Of a stretch of 64,000 nucleotides of DNA, positions 8,453 through 15,726 are shown one piece after another (positions within the stretch are counted from its first letter, which is position 1; every line of letters starts with the position of its first letter). The position numbers and the translations under genes are program-made. The notes under the pieces were generated by a model, which had not been told where the DNA came from, searched no databases, and worked only from the letters and a program-made list of their open reading frames with translations. The stretch spans positions 434,001-498,000 of the forward strand of contig NZ_JANGAD010000001.1 of assembly GCF_024461735.1 (NCBI RefSeq), in the 5' to 3' direction. Origin of the DNA: Anaerotignum propionicum (lineage in GTDB: Bacteria; Bacillota; Clostridia; Lachnospirales; Anaerotignaceae).

Positions 8453-8577
8453 AATCTATTTCTAAACAAAATACTATTTTAGATAGAAAAAATAAAAACA
8501 ACCTTTACAGAATTATGCCCGAATTGTTAAGGCTGTTAAATATAAACCAATAAAATAAATTACAATGAGGGAACGTT

Positions 8578-9273
8578 ATGAATGAAAAATATATCGTATT
8601 AAAATTAAGCTACACTTTTAATGAAATAGAGCAACTTGTCTTTCCGGTTGTTCTTTTTGGAATAGAGGATATTGTTTTAGTTGATTGTGGATATGCGGGC
8701 TCGTTAAAACAGTTAGAAGATCAGCTGCGTTATCATGATGTTGAACCCAGTACCCTCACCAAAATCGTATTAACCCATCAGGATGATGATCATATTGGTG
8801 CTGCTGCTGAATGGAAAGCAAAGTATCCCGCAACACAAATTCTTGCCTCCCATATTGAGGAACCTTATCTTTCAGGGAAAGCAAAAAATCTTCGACTTCA
8901 ACAGGCAGAAGAAATGCAAAAACTTCTGCCAGAAGAACAGAAGGCGTGGGGAGAACAGTTTTGTGAAAGGTTTAGAAATCTTCAACCTTTAAGCATTAGT
9001 AGAAAGCTTTATTCTGGGGAAGTGTTTGATTGGGGTGGGGGTTGTGAAATTATTGAAACACCGGGACATACGCCTGGGCATATTTCAATTCGGTCATTGC
9101 ATAATGATTTTTTAATTACAGGAGATGCTGCTGTATTAGAGGGAAATGAGTTAGTTATTGCAAATCCTGAATACAGTCTTAACCTTGAAGATGCGAAAAA
9201 ATCCCTTGTAAAGATTTTGAGCTATAACTGTAAAAAGTATATTTGTTATCATGGTGGGATACTAAAAGGATAA
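8578..9273 (+). CDS. Metallo-beta-lactamase-fold hydrolase
   Basis: A 231-residue MBL-fold protein. The metal-binding motif is THQDDDHIG (His67, Asp69, Asp71, His72), in which the usual second histidine is an aspartate. The other family motifs follow in order: ETPGHTPGHISI with the third metal histidine, LITGDAAV with the bridging aspartate, and CYHGGIL with the final histidine. The fold covers glyoxalase II-like, lactonase and other hydrolases, so the substrate cannot be named. The ATG at 8578 begins translation. Expression is probably controlled by the divergent MarR regulator through the operator at 8403-8447. Confidence 0.85.
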   Translation: MNEKYIVLKLSYTFNEIEQLVFPVVLFGIEDIVLVDCGYAGSLKQLEDQLRYHDVEPSTLTKIVLTHQDDDHIGAAAEWKAKYPATQILASHIEEPYLSGKAKNLRLQQAEEMQKLLPEEQKAWGEQFCERFRNLQPLSISRKLYSGEVFDWGGGCEIIETPGHTPGHISIRSLHNDFLITGDAAVLEGNELVIANPEYSLNLEDAKKSLVKILSYNCKKYICYHGGILKG

Positions 9274-9609
9274 GTTTTTTAATTAGCAAGTTTTTAAATT
9301 AATGACTTTTTTAGTATACAGTCCAAATATAAAAGAGTTTGTTCATAATGACAGAAAGATGGGTATATTTTAAGGCCCTTTGCTTAAAAATAAGAAGGTT
9401 AATATGATATTGGAGAAACTTTAAGGCTGAAAGCAGAATGCATTACTGCTATTAAAATCTATCGCTGATGTATTAACATGATATAATCACAATTTAATGT
9501 TCTCCATATAGGGAAGGGTCTTGTGTGGGTAAGAACAGCAAATTTATCAATTCTAAAAATTAATCATGCAACAGGAAAAAAATAGACATTAGGCGAAAGG
9601 AGAATAACG
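9274..9609. other. Gene-free stretch
   Basis: I see no supported coding sequence, no convincing terminator with a T tail and no strong promoter here. A weak AGCAG/CTGCT hairpin lies near 9431-9450. The final bases hold the ribosome binding site GAAAGGAGAAT for the next gene. Confidence 0.5.
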
Positions 9610-9867
9610 ATGAATGATAAAAATTTTGTTGGAATGGGTCATAATCCCAATCCAAACGTTCCTGATTTACCCGAGGGTTTTGCTATGGCTCTTTTACAAG
9701 AACCAGATGCCAGAGACCGTTATGAAACATTAAATGATATGCAAAAGGCAAAGGTGATTTGCTACATCCAAAGCAACAATGAGTCAGGTTATGAGGCAAA
9801 AGAAAAGATTAATATTGCCATAAACAGTCTTAAAAACAACAATTTAGGTTTCACCAATGGGTTTTAG
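9610..9867 (+). CDS. Small conserved-looking protein, paralogue of the next gene
   Basis: An 85-residue soluble protein with a clear ribosome binding site (AAAGGAG) before the ATG. Its core, LPEGFAMALLQEPDARDRYE followed by TLNDMQKAKVICYI and KEKINIAINSL, lines up with the core of the 62-residue protein encoded 27 bp downstream (PVGLSLALEEYNAMDYFFSL, STQAQQQIINHTH, MLAYVEAL). The pattern of a short helix, an aromatic, then a Gln-rich helix recalls the small helical domain at the C terminus of YdeI/OmdA-type proteins; this is a weak resemblance only. The N-terminal GMGHNPNPNVPDLPEG is absent from the paralogue. Function unknown. Confidence 0.7.
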   Translation: MNDKNFVGMGHNPNPNVPDLPEGFAMALLQEPDARDRYETLNDMQKAKVICYIQSNNESGYEAKEKINIAINSLKNNNLGFTNGF

Positions 9868-9894
9868 AATTCCATATGGAGAAAAGGAGAGATG

Positions 9895-10083
9895 ATGGGC
9901 AAATTTACGAGTGGTACGGAAATACCGGTAGGTCTCAGTTTGGCTCTTGAAGAATATAATGCAATGGATTATTTTTTTTCCTTATCAACACAGGCGCAAC
10001 AGCAAATAATAAATCATACCCATATGATACAATCTAAAAAACAAATGTTAGCCTATGTAGAGGCTCTTGTGCATGGAAAATAA
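9895..10083 (+). CDS. Small conserved-looking protein, paralogue of the previous gene
   Basis: A 62-residue protein starting at the ATG at 9895, five bases after AGGAG; the ATG at 9892 would leave only two. It appears to share an ancestor with the upstream 85-residue protein, which it follows by 27 bp in the same operon. A strong terminator follows immediately, closing a two-gene transcription unit. It has no cysteines, no membrane segment and no signal peptide. The role is unknown; two different-sized copies side by side suggest that they form a hetero-oligomer or have related targets. Confidence 0.7.
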   Translation: MGKFTSGTEIPVGLSLALEEYNAMDYFFSLSTQAQQQIINHTHMIQSKKQMLAYVEALVHGK

Positions 10084-10087
10084 AAGA

Positions 10088-10127
10088 AGTCTGCTTACGT
10101 TTCATATGTAAGCAGGCTTTTTTTTTT
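10088..10127 (+). terminator. Terminator of the small-protein operon
   Basis: AGTCTGCTTAC pairs with GTAAGCAGGCT around a nine-base loop and is followed by about ten T residues. Confidence 0.9.
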
Positions 10128-10223
10128 AGAAAGTATGTTAGATAAGTAGTTCTAAAAAGCCATGGTATGAGGCAAAAAAAGGCTCCCTTCGTTATTTTAT
10201 TTTTGCAGTTAATTTACGGCTTA

Positions 10224-10500
10224 TTAAAGGGATATCCTGTGACATACAATTAGTTTTTTATCTGAACCCAAAATGAAGAGATAGCTTTTCGCATGATTTT
10301 TTAACTTGGGTAAAACATCATCGATCTTTTTTTGAACCATTCGTTCCGATGGCCCGCTGATACTTATGCCCGCACGATTTTACCGCTATAATCATACAAC
10401 AGGAACAGCAACGCAAATTAAACCAATATAAAATTCTTCATTATCAATGGAATAGCTATTTTGAGCAATTTTAGCAAGTTACGGAATCATTTTTTCTGTG
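10224..10500 (-). pseudogene. IclR-family regulator remnant (C-terminal part)
   Basis: On the minus strand three out-of-frame pieces read, in order, SIDNEEFYIGLICVAVPVV, then YDYSGKIVRA, then GISISGPSERMVQKKIDD and onward to a stop at 10224. These match the IclR effector-binding domain consensus (EEF..G..CVA.PI.D..G, then A.SISGPS.R). Frame changes between the pieces break the gene twice within about 40 codons, and the N-terminal helix-turn-helix half is missing. It is therefore a decayed gene. It is too fragmented to have been called as an open reading frame. Confidence 0.75.
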
Positions 10501-10580
10501 GTGGTAATGGTGTTGTATGGTTAGTAATGTCTGAATGAATGAAATACTCTTTAACCTCTTGTACGGATAAAGATGAAAGA

Positions 10581-10620
10581 AAGGCATTTCTTTATTAATA
10601 AGGAAATGCCTTTTTTTATT
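10581..10620 (+). terminator. Strong rho-independent terminator
   Basis: AAGGCATTTC pairs with GAAATGCCTT across a short loop, followed by seven T residues. No intact plus-strand gene precedes it, so it may be left over from a lost gene in the IclR-remnant region. Confidence 0.8.
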
Positions 10621-10746
10621 GGATAATCTAACCGTATTCTTTTGGTGTTCTAAGAAATACTGATTTTAAACTTGCACCTTTTTCGTTCTTTTGATAGAAT
10701 GTCTTAATTAGAACTTCTTCTATCATCAAAGGAGGTAATCAAACAA

Positions 10747-11184
10747 GTGGACTTTGATTTATCAAAATGTATTGGCTTTGTAACTACATCAGCAATTAAA
10801 ATTGTCACCGAGGATTTCAACAGACGCATGATAAAATACGGATCAACCAGAATACAATGGATTGCTCTGTATTTTTTGCTAAATACAGATAAAGAAATGA
10901 GCCAGAAGGAATTGGCTTCACTGATGAATATACAGGATCCTTCTCTGGCAAGACTGATAGATAGAATGGAAAGAGATGGTTTGATTCGAAGGATTGAAAA
11001 CCAAAAAGACAAACGAATGAAGATTCTGGAGCTTACGGAAGCTGGACGGCTGAAGGCAGAGTCGCTAATGCACTGCGGACAGGAATTTAGTGATCTTTTG
11101 CTAGAAGATATCTCCGATGAGGACGTAGAAATTTTCCATAAAGTTTTAGATAAAATGCTTAATAATATAGAGAAAAAACAATAA
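10747..11184 (+). CDS. MarR-family regulator with OhrR-like cysteine placement
   Basis: A 145-residue winged-helix regulator using a GTG start after AAAGGAGGTAATC. The helix-turn-helix and wing are MSQKELASLMNIQDPSLARL and the conserved DKRMKILELTEAG. It has two cysteines, Cys8 near the N terminus and Cys110 in the dimerisation helices. This is the spacing class seen in two-cysteine OhrR peroxide sensors, which suggests thiol-based sensing, but that is an inference. It ends at its own terminator, and the operon downstream (AhpD-like, lipoyl-Lpd, LplA) has a separate promoter with repeated operator-like sites that it may bind. Confidence 0.88.
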   Translation: MDFDLSKCIGFVTTSAIKIVTEDFNRRMIKYGSTRIQWIALYFLLNTDKEMSQKELASLMNIQDPSLARLIDRMERDGLIRRIENQKDKRMKILELTEAGRLKAESLMHCGQEFSDLLLEDISDEDVEIFHKVLDKMLNNIEKKQ

Positions 11185-11201
11185 AATAATATATATAAAC
11201 G

Positions 11202-11228
11202 ATGACCTTGAAAAAGGTCATTTTTTAT
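11202..11228 (+). terminator. Terminator of the MarR gene
   Basis: ATGACCTT pairs with AAGGTCAT around a short A-rich loop and a T run follows. Confidence 0.85.
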
Positions 11229-11306
11229 TTCTAAAGATGAAGTAATCACCATTGTAAACATACGATAAGGGAAGTTTGTTGGAAGAAAAATCTTTTTACT
11301 TTAAGA

Positions 11307-11374
11307 TTGACAAGCAAATAATAAGTTGCTATACTAACGATAAATATACTAATAATAAGTATACTAATTAGTTA
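11307..11374 (+). promoter_or_regulatory. Promoter with three 15-bp-spaced TATACTAA operator-like repeats
   Basis: TTGACA at 11307-11312 and TATACT at 11330-11335 are 17 bp apart, a consensus sigma-A promoter. TATACTAA occurs at 11330, 11345 and 11360, exactly 15 bp apart, the first overlapping the -10 box. The last is followed by the palindrome ACTAATTAGT. This is a candidate binding array for the upstream MarR regulator. Confidence 0.65.
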
Positions 11375-11398
11375 AAACAAATTAAAGGAGGAATTGAA

Positions 11399-11752
11399 AT
11401 GGCAAGTAATGTGAGAGAAACATTAAATAATTTTGTTGGCGGTCTTGGAAGCCTTGGAGAAACAAACGGCGAAATGGTGAATGCTTTTATGGGGTTGCTT
11501 GGCGCTGCTTATGAACCAAAGGCGTTGGATGTGAAAACAAAAGAATTGATGAGTGTAGGAATTGCATGCTATACCAGATGTGAATATTGTATTGTATACC
11601 ATACCTATAAAGCTTTTGAAGCCGGTGCAACAAAGGAAGAAATCTTAGAATCTGCTATGGTTGCTGTTGCTTTTGGCGGTGGTCCATCCATGGCATACTC
11701 CGTTACTTTGTTAAAAGAGAGCATTGCAGAATTTGAAAACGAATTTAAATAA
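11399..11752 (+). CDS. AhpD-like / carboxymuconolactone decarboxylase-family protein
   Basis: A 117-residue alpha-helical protein of the AhpD/CMD family. The redox motif RCEYCIVYH gives Cys61, Cys64 and His68, the ExxCxxCxxxH-type site used by AhpD for thiol exchange; an extra Cys57 precedes it. Family members either reduce peroxiredoxins using lipoyl dihydrolipoamide or act as decarboxylases, and the CxxC favours the redox role. Directly downstream lies a dihydrolipoamide dehydrogenase carrying its own lipoyl domain and then lipoate-protein ligase, which supports lipoate-linked electron transfer. A terminator between it and the next gene may make it the most abundant product. Confidence 0.88.
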   Translation: MASNVRETLNNFVGGLGSLGETNGEMVNAFMGLLGAAYEPKALDVKTKELMSVGIACYTRCEYCIVYHTYKAFEAGATKEEILESAMVAVAFGGGPSMAYSVTLLKESIAEFENEFK

Positions 11753-11761
11753 ACATAAACA

Positions 11762-11795
11762 GGGAGCGTTTTTAAATAAATCGCTCCTTTTTTTT
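11762..11795 (+). terminator. Intra-operon terminator after the AhpD-like gene
   Basis: GGAGCG pairs with CGCTCC across a 13-base loop, followed by eight T residues. The next ribosome binding site begins directly after, so partial read-through is likely. Confidence 0.75.
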
Positions 11796-11808
11796 CAAGG
11801 AGGGTAAG

Positions 11809-13503
11809 ATGATGAAAATCATACTGAATAAATTATCAGGTGAAGATAAAAGTGCAAAAGTGGGTAAAATTTTAATGAAAGCTGGTCAAAAAATACAAGT
11901 AGGTGATGGTTTATTCAATACAGAATCCAAGAAAGGTAATTTTTTGGTAAAGTCTGAATATGAAGGAACAATACAAAACATATTGATTGAAGAAGGTCAG
12001 CAGGTTAAAATTGGCGAAGCCGTTGCAGAAATTGATGGAGAAAAAGCCAATATAGCACCTGATGCGACAAAGAAAGGCTATAGTTTCGGTCTTGCAAAAC
12101 CTAGAAAAGAAGAAATCACTTGCGATGTTGCCGTGATTGGCGGTGGTCCTGGTGGTTATGTTGCGGCCATCAGGGCAGCACAATTAGGGGCAAGTGTTGT
12201 AGTGATAGAAAAAAATAAAATCGGTGGCACTTGCTTGAACTCCGGTTGTATTCCCACAAAAAGCTTTGTAAAATCAGCACATCTTTATGATGAAATGCAT
12301 AGAAGTAATGAATTTGGAATAAAAGCTGGAGAGATGACCATTGATATTCAGAGGATTGTCAGCAGAAAGAATGCTGTGGTATCAACCTTATCCACCGGGA
12401 TTCATTCTCTTTTGGACTACTGGAAAATACGTTTCATTGAAGGAGAGGCTACGGTTACAAAAGATATGATTTCCGTGAAAAACCATAAGATTGAAGCCTC
12501 CATCCAAGCAAAGAACACGATTATTGCAACAGGCTCATCTCCTTCAAAATTGAATATTCCCGGAGCAGATTTGCCAATGGTTTTTACAAATGAAGAAATT
12601 CTAAATATTAATAAGATTCCTACGTCACTCACCATTGTTGGTGGCGGAGTCATTGGAATGGAGTTTGCGTTTATATTTAATTCCTTTGGCAGTAAGGTGA
12701 CAGTTATAGAGTTTCTTGATGATATTCTAGCAAATTTTGATGCAGATATCATTGAAGTGATTACAGAAGAATGCAGGCAAAGAGGAATAAAGATATACAC
12801 AAAAGCTAAAGTTGAGGAAATTTCTGTGGCAGAAGACGGACAAGCAATCACTATGTTCTCACAAGGAGAAAAACATTTTGTTGTTGGGGAAACCGTTCTA
12901 ATGTCGGTTGGCAGAAGAGCGAATTTATCCTCCATTAATCTTGCAGAGCTTGGGGTTGCATTAAACGCAAAGCAGAATGGTATAGAAGTGAATGAGCATA
13001 TGCTTACATCTAAGGATGGAATCTATGCAATTGGAGATATTACCAATAAAATACAACTTGCTCACGTTGCCAGCCATCAAGGCATTATTGCTGCTGAAAA
13101 TTGCATGGGAAAAACGAGTGTTATGGATTATTCTGCTATTCCAAGTGCTGTCTTTTTATCTCCGGAGATTGGTATGGTTGGTCTTTCTGAAAAGGATGCG
13201 AACCGTCTGGGAATACCCTATAAAATAAGTAAGTTTCCTTTTGCCGCAAACGGAAAGGCATTAAGCCAAGGAGAACAGAATGGATTTGTAAAAGTTCTTT
13301 CTCATGAGGAAGACCACCGGATTTTAGGTGCAGCCATAATTGGGCCTGGAGCAACGGACTTGGTTTCGAATTTTACCTACTATATTCAGAATAAGACGGA
13401 TTATAGAACCCTCAGTCATCTTGTTTTTGCTCATCCAACTACGGCAGAATCTGTGCATGAGGCCATATTAGGAATCACCGGGGAGGCTATCCATTTTGTA
13501 TAA
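11809..13503 (+). CDS. lpdA: Dihydrolipoamide dehydrogenase with N-terminal lipoyl domain
   Basis: A 564-residue flavoprotein. Residues 1 to about 80 form a biotinyl/lipoyl domain with candidate lipoyl-lysine 41 or 42 in TESKKGN and a second half-motif GEAVAEIDGE. After a short linker, residues 105-564 are the disulfide oxidoreductase: FAD motif VIGGGPGGYVAAIRAA, redox disulfide GGTCLNSGCIPTK (Cys142, Cys147), NAD-binding IVGGGVIGMEFAF, and C-terminal HPTTAESVHEAI with the catalytic histidine. It reoxidises dihydrolipoyl groups using NAD, here probably on its own tethered domain. It differs from the plain Lpd of the gcv operon at 54313. The start may be either of two adjacent ATGs after AAGGAGGG. 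Confidence 0.93.
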   Translation: MMKIILNKLSGEDKSAKVGKILMKAGQKIQVGDGLFNTESKKGNFLVKSEYEGTIQNILIEEGQQVKIGEAVAEIDGEKANIAPDATKKGYSFGLAKPRKEEITCDVAVIGGGPGGYVAAIRAAQLGASVVVIEKNKIGGTCLNSGCIPTKSFVKSAHLYDEMHRSNEFGIKAGEMTIDIQRIVSRKNAVVSTLSTGIHSLLDYWKIRFIEGEATVTKDMISVKNHKIEASIQAKNTIIATGSSPSKLNIPGADLPMVFTNEEILNINKIPTSLTIVGGGVIGMEFAFIFNSFGSKVTVIEFLDDILANFDADIIEVITEECRQRGIKIYTKAKVEEISVAEDGQAITMFSQGEKHFVVGETVLMSVGRRANLSSINLAELGVALNAKQNGIEVNEHMLTSKDGIYAIGDITNKIQLAHVASHQGIIAAENCMGKTSVMDYSAIPSAVFLSPEIGMVGLSEKDANRLGIPYKISKFPFAANGKALSQGEQNGFVKVLSHEEDHRILGAAIIGPGATDLVSNFTYYIQNKTDYRTLSHLVFAHPTTAESVHEAILGITGEAIHFV

Positions 13504-14464
13504 GGTTTTTCTTTCACAAAGCCATAATCCATATTTCAATCTTGCTTTTGAGGAATATCTTGTTCGTAATGCTGAAAAAAATGAACAGATTCTCTACTTG
13601 TGGCAAAATCAGAATACAGTTGTGATAGGAAGAAACCAGAATCCTTGGAAAGAATGTAATTTACAGGAATTAAGTTTTCAACAGGGAAAACTAGTCAGAC
13701 GATTGTCAGGCGGTGGAGCTGTCTATCATGATTTGGGTAATTTAAATTTCACTTTTATATCCCCTTTTTCTGAAAAAAAAGTTGAACAAAATATCAGTGT
13801 TATAATAAATGCTTTGGCCTCAACTGGAATTGATGCTGTTTTCAGCGGAAAAAATGACATTCTGGTGCAGGGAAACAAGGTATCAGGTAATGCATTTTTT
13901 GTAGAAGGCAATATACTTTGTCACCACGGGACTTTGCTGATTGATTCTAATTTAGAAAAGCTAAACAGCTTTCTAACTGTTTCTGAGCAAAAGTTACGAT
14001 CCAAAGGGATAGATTCTGTGAAAGCCAGAGTGAAAAATCTTAAGGAACTAAACCCAGAAATTAAAGTTGAAAACCTTATACATTCCTTAACTGGTAAATT
14101 TGTGCCAGAGGGAGAGGATTCCGTTATAGAGTGGGTCAATGAGGATTTCGTGGAACATGAAAAAAGCAAGGATTTACAGGAGAGAATGAGGGGGTTTGAA
14201 AGCTGGGATTGGAATTTTGGTTCCTCACCTGAATTTGATCTTCATGTTTCGAAGCGGTTTTCCTGGGGAGAGGTTGATTTATTTCTCATAGTGAAGGATG
14301 GTTATATTGTTGATGCCGAAATTACTACGGATGCTTTGGATATAGCTTTACCTCATAAAATAAAAGCTGCCATAAAAAACAAAAAATATGATTATGATGA
14401 AATTGTATCATTGCTTGAATCTGACAGTGTGGTGTCAAATATTTCACTTCATACTGTTAAGTAA
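13496..14464 (+). CDS. lplA: Lipoate-protein ligase A
   Basis: A 322-residue ligase that activates free lipoate with ATP and transfers it to lipoyl-domain lysines. The catalytic signature is complete: RRLSGGGAVYHDLGNLNFTF in the lipoyl-AMP site and GKNDILVQGNKVSGNAFF with Lys128 as the expected active-site lysine. The C-terminal accessory domain (about 255-322) is present. It uses a TTG start overlapping the lpd stop by eight bases, with GGGGAGG upstream, so it is translationally coupled to the lipoyl-Lpd. It can serve that protein and probably also GcvH at 51068. A terminator follows. Confidence 0.93.
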   Translation: MYKVFLSQSHNPYFNLAFEEYLVRNAEKNEQILYLWQNQNTVVIGRNQNPWKECNLQELSFQQGKLVRRLSGGGAVYHDLGNLNFTFISPFSEKKVEQNISVIINALASTGIDAVFSGKNDILVQGNKVSGNAFFVEGNILCHHGTLLIDSNLEKLNSFLTVSEQKLRSKGIDSVKARVKNLKELNPEIKVENLIHSLTGKFVPEGEDSVIEWVNEDFVEHEKSKDLQERMRGFESWDWNFGSSPEFDLHVSKRFSWGEVDLFLIVKDGYIVDAEITTDALDIALPHKIKAAIKNKKYDYDEIVSLLESDSVVSNISLHTVK

Positions 14465-14490
14465 TTGAGACTGCGAGGTAATATAATTTC

Positions 14491-14534
14491 TAAGTGTAAA
14501 AATGAGTCTTTTAAGTGTAAAGACTCATTTTTTC
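14491..14534 (+). terminator. Terminator with AAGTGTAAA repeat, copy 2
   Basis: AATGAGTCTTT pairs perfectly with AAAGACTCATT around the loop TAAGTGT, with a T tail. TAAGTGTAAA also precedes the stem. It is nearly the same as 7519-7563. Confidence 0.85.
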
Positions 14535-14607
14535 TGTTCTTCATCGTATCATCTTCACAATACTTGAAGAAAATCCACATATTTTGAGTGCAAAGGAGCA
14601 TGATGGA

Positions 14608-14823
14608 ATGGAAAAACGCAGGCGTGAGGATATGGCCTTAGAAGTCCCGAATGCTGAGGGCAACGTATGGCCAAAGCAGGTTTGCCCGACTTTTGAGGCA
14701 AGAACTGGTGCCCCTGAAGGCTTGAAGCAGTGCTGGTATTGCCGATATGCCGACTTTCATCTGGACAAACCTCGGGCGCTGGATGTAGGTGTTTGCTACT
14801 GGCCAAATAAAATATCTAAGTAA
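14608..14823 (+). CDS. Small cysteine-rich protein, possible zinc ribbon
   Basis: A 71-residue protein starting at the ATG at 14608, nine bases after AAAGGAG. It has four cysteines arranged as QVCPTFEARTG, LKQCWYCRYADFHLD and VGVCYWPN, which could bind one zinc ion or a small iron-sulfur centre. It is charged at the N terminus and has no membrane segment. I do not recognise a named family. It lies alone between two terminators, downstream of the lipoate ligase, with a terminator of its own at 14867. Codon use looks ordinary for the window, and the cysteine spacing argues it is a real gene rather than a chance frame. Confidence 0.65.
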   Translation: MEKRRREDMALEVPNAEGNVWPKQVCPTFEARTGAPEGLKQCWYCRYADFHLDKPRALDVGVCYWPNKISK

Positions 14824-14866
14824 AGAATGCTGGTAAGAGGGGATTCACATGAGTATATTGTACTAT

Positions 14867-14898
14867 AAAACAGGTGTATTTCATTTTGACCTGTTTTT
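14867..14898 (+). terminator. Terminator after the cysteine-rich protein
   Basis: AAAACAGGT pairs with ACCTGTTTTT across a 13-base loop and ends in a T run. Confidence 0.7.
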
Positions 14899-15075
14899 AA
14901 ATACCCACTCAGTTTCTTTAAGTGCTTTATCTTAGAAATACATTCAAAGCAGGGGTGCGCTGATGTTGTATGATTTACATTAGCTTTTTCTCGCTTCTTT
15001 AGATAATAAGAGGGCATTTAGCCATAAAAATGGTTAGATGCCCAAACTTGATGGGGAAATAATTGTATAGGATAT

Positions 15076-15426
15076 TCATTTTGTATAATCTGTAATCCCT
15101 AAACGATTTCCAAATGCATCATCAAATTCTACAGCTGTACCAGTACCAATTGGAAAGGGTTCTGTTAAGAATGTTACTCCTTTGGATTTCAGTTTTTCAT
15201 ACTCAGATGGCACATTGTCCACCACAAACCATATTGTTGGTTTCACGTCAGGGAACTTTTTTTTGTCTTTTAAGATAATAGCGGGCTCTTCGTTTCCTAC
15301 ATGAAAGGCTACCATGCCTTTATCAGAAAAATTAAATTTTATCTTTAGACCAAGGGTTTCGGAGTAATATTTTATCGCACTTTCTAAATCATCTACTGGA
15401 AGAAAAAAATTGTCATAGTTTTTCAA
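15076..15426 (-). CDS. VOC-family (glyoxalase/bleomycin-resistance fold) protein
   Basis: A 116-residue single-domain vicinal-oxygen-chelate protein. It shows the two beta-alpha-beta modules: NFFLPVDDLESAIKYYSETLG, then PTIWFVVDNVPSEYEKLKSKG, then TAVEFDDAFGNRLGITD at the C terminus. The FxD..GN..G ending is characteristic. Members isomerise, hydrolyse or bind small hydrophobic ligands including some antibiotics; the substrate cannot be told from sequence. It is a single minus-strand gene with AT-rich upstream DNA and no obvious partner. Confidence 0.85.
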   Translation of the reverse strand: MKNYDNFFLPVDDLESAIKYYSETLGLKIKFNFSDKGMVAFHVGNEEPAIILKDKKKFPDVKPTIWFVVDNVPSEYEKLKSKGVTFLTEPFPIGTGTAVEFDDAFGNRLGITDYTK

Positions 15427-15652
15427 AGTAATAATCTCTCCATTTCATATTTTATTTGAATATAATATAGCATATATAATATGACAGCAGTATGTCAAAT
15501 TAAACGGACTTTTTCTAAATTGTTTAGTGGAAACTCACCGATTTTTTATTGCATTATTCATGGATAATTTACCTAAAATAATCCCACTCTATTCTATTTT
15601 AATCCTTTCCTGTATCTGTATTCAAATTTTGAAATGTTCTTATGGTTCAAAG

Positions 15653-15684
15653 AAAATACTACACCGTAGAATACGGTGTAGTAC
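15653..15684 (-). terminator. Hairpin terminator of the minus-strand flavoprotein gene
   Basis: ACTACACCGTA and TACGGTGTAGT form a perfect 11-bp stem with a three-base loop. On the minus strand it is followed by ATTTTCTTT, and it lies about 45 bp beyond the stop codon at 15727. Confidence 0.7.
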
Positions 15685-15726
15685 GGTTTCTTACGATTGG
15701 CATTCCAAAGGTCTGCTTTTTCTTGA

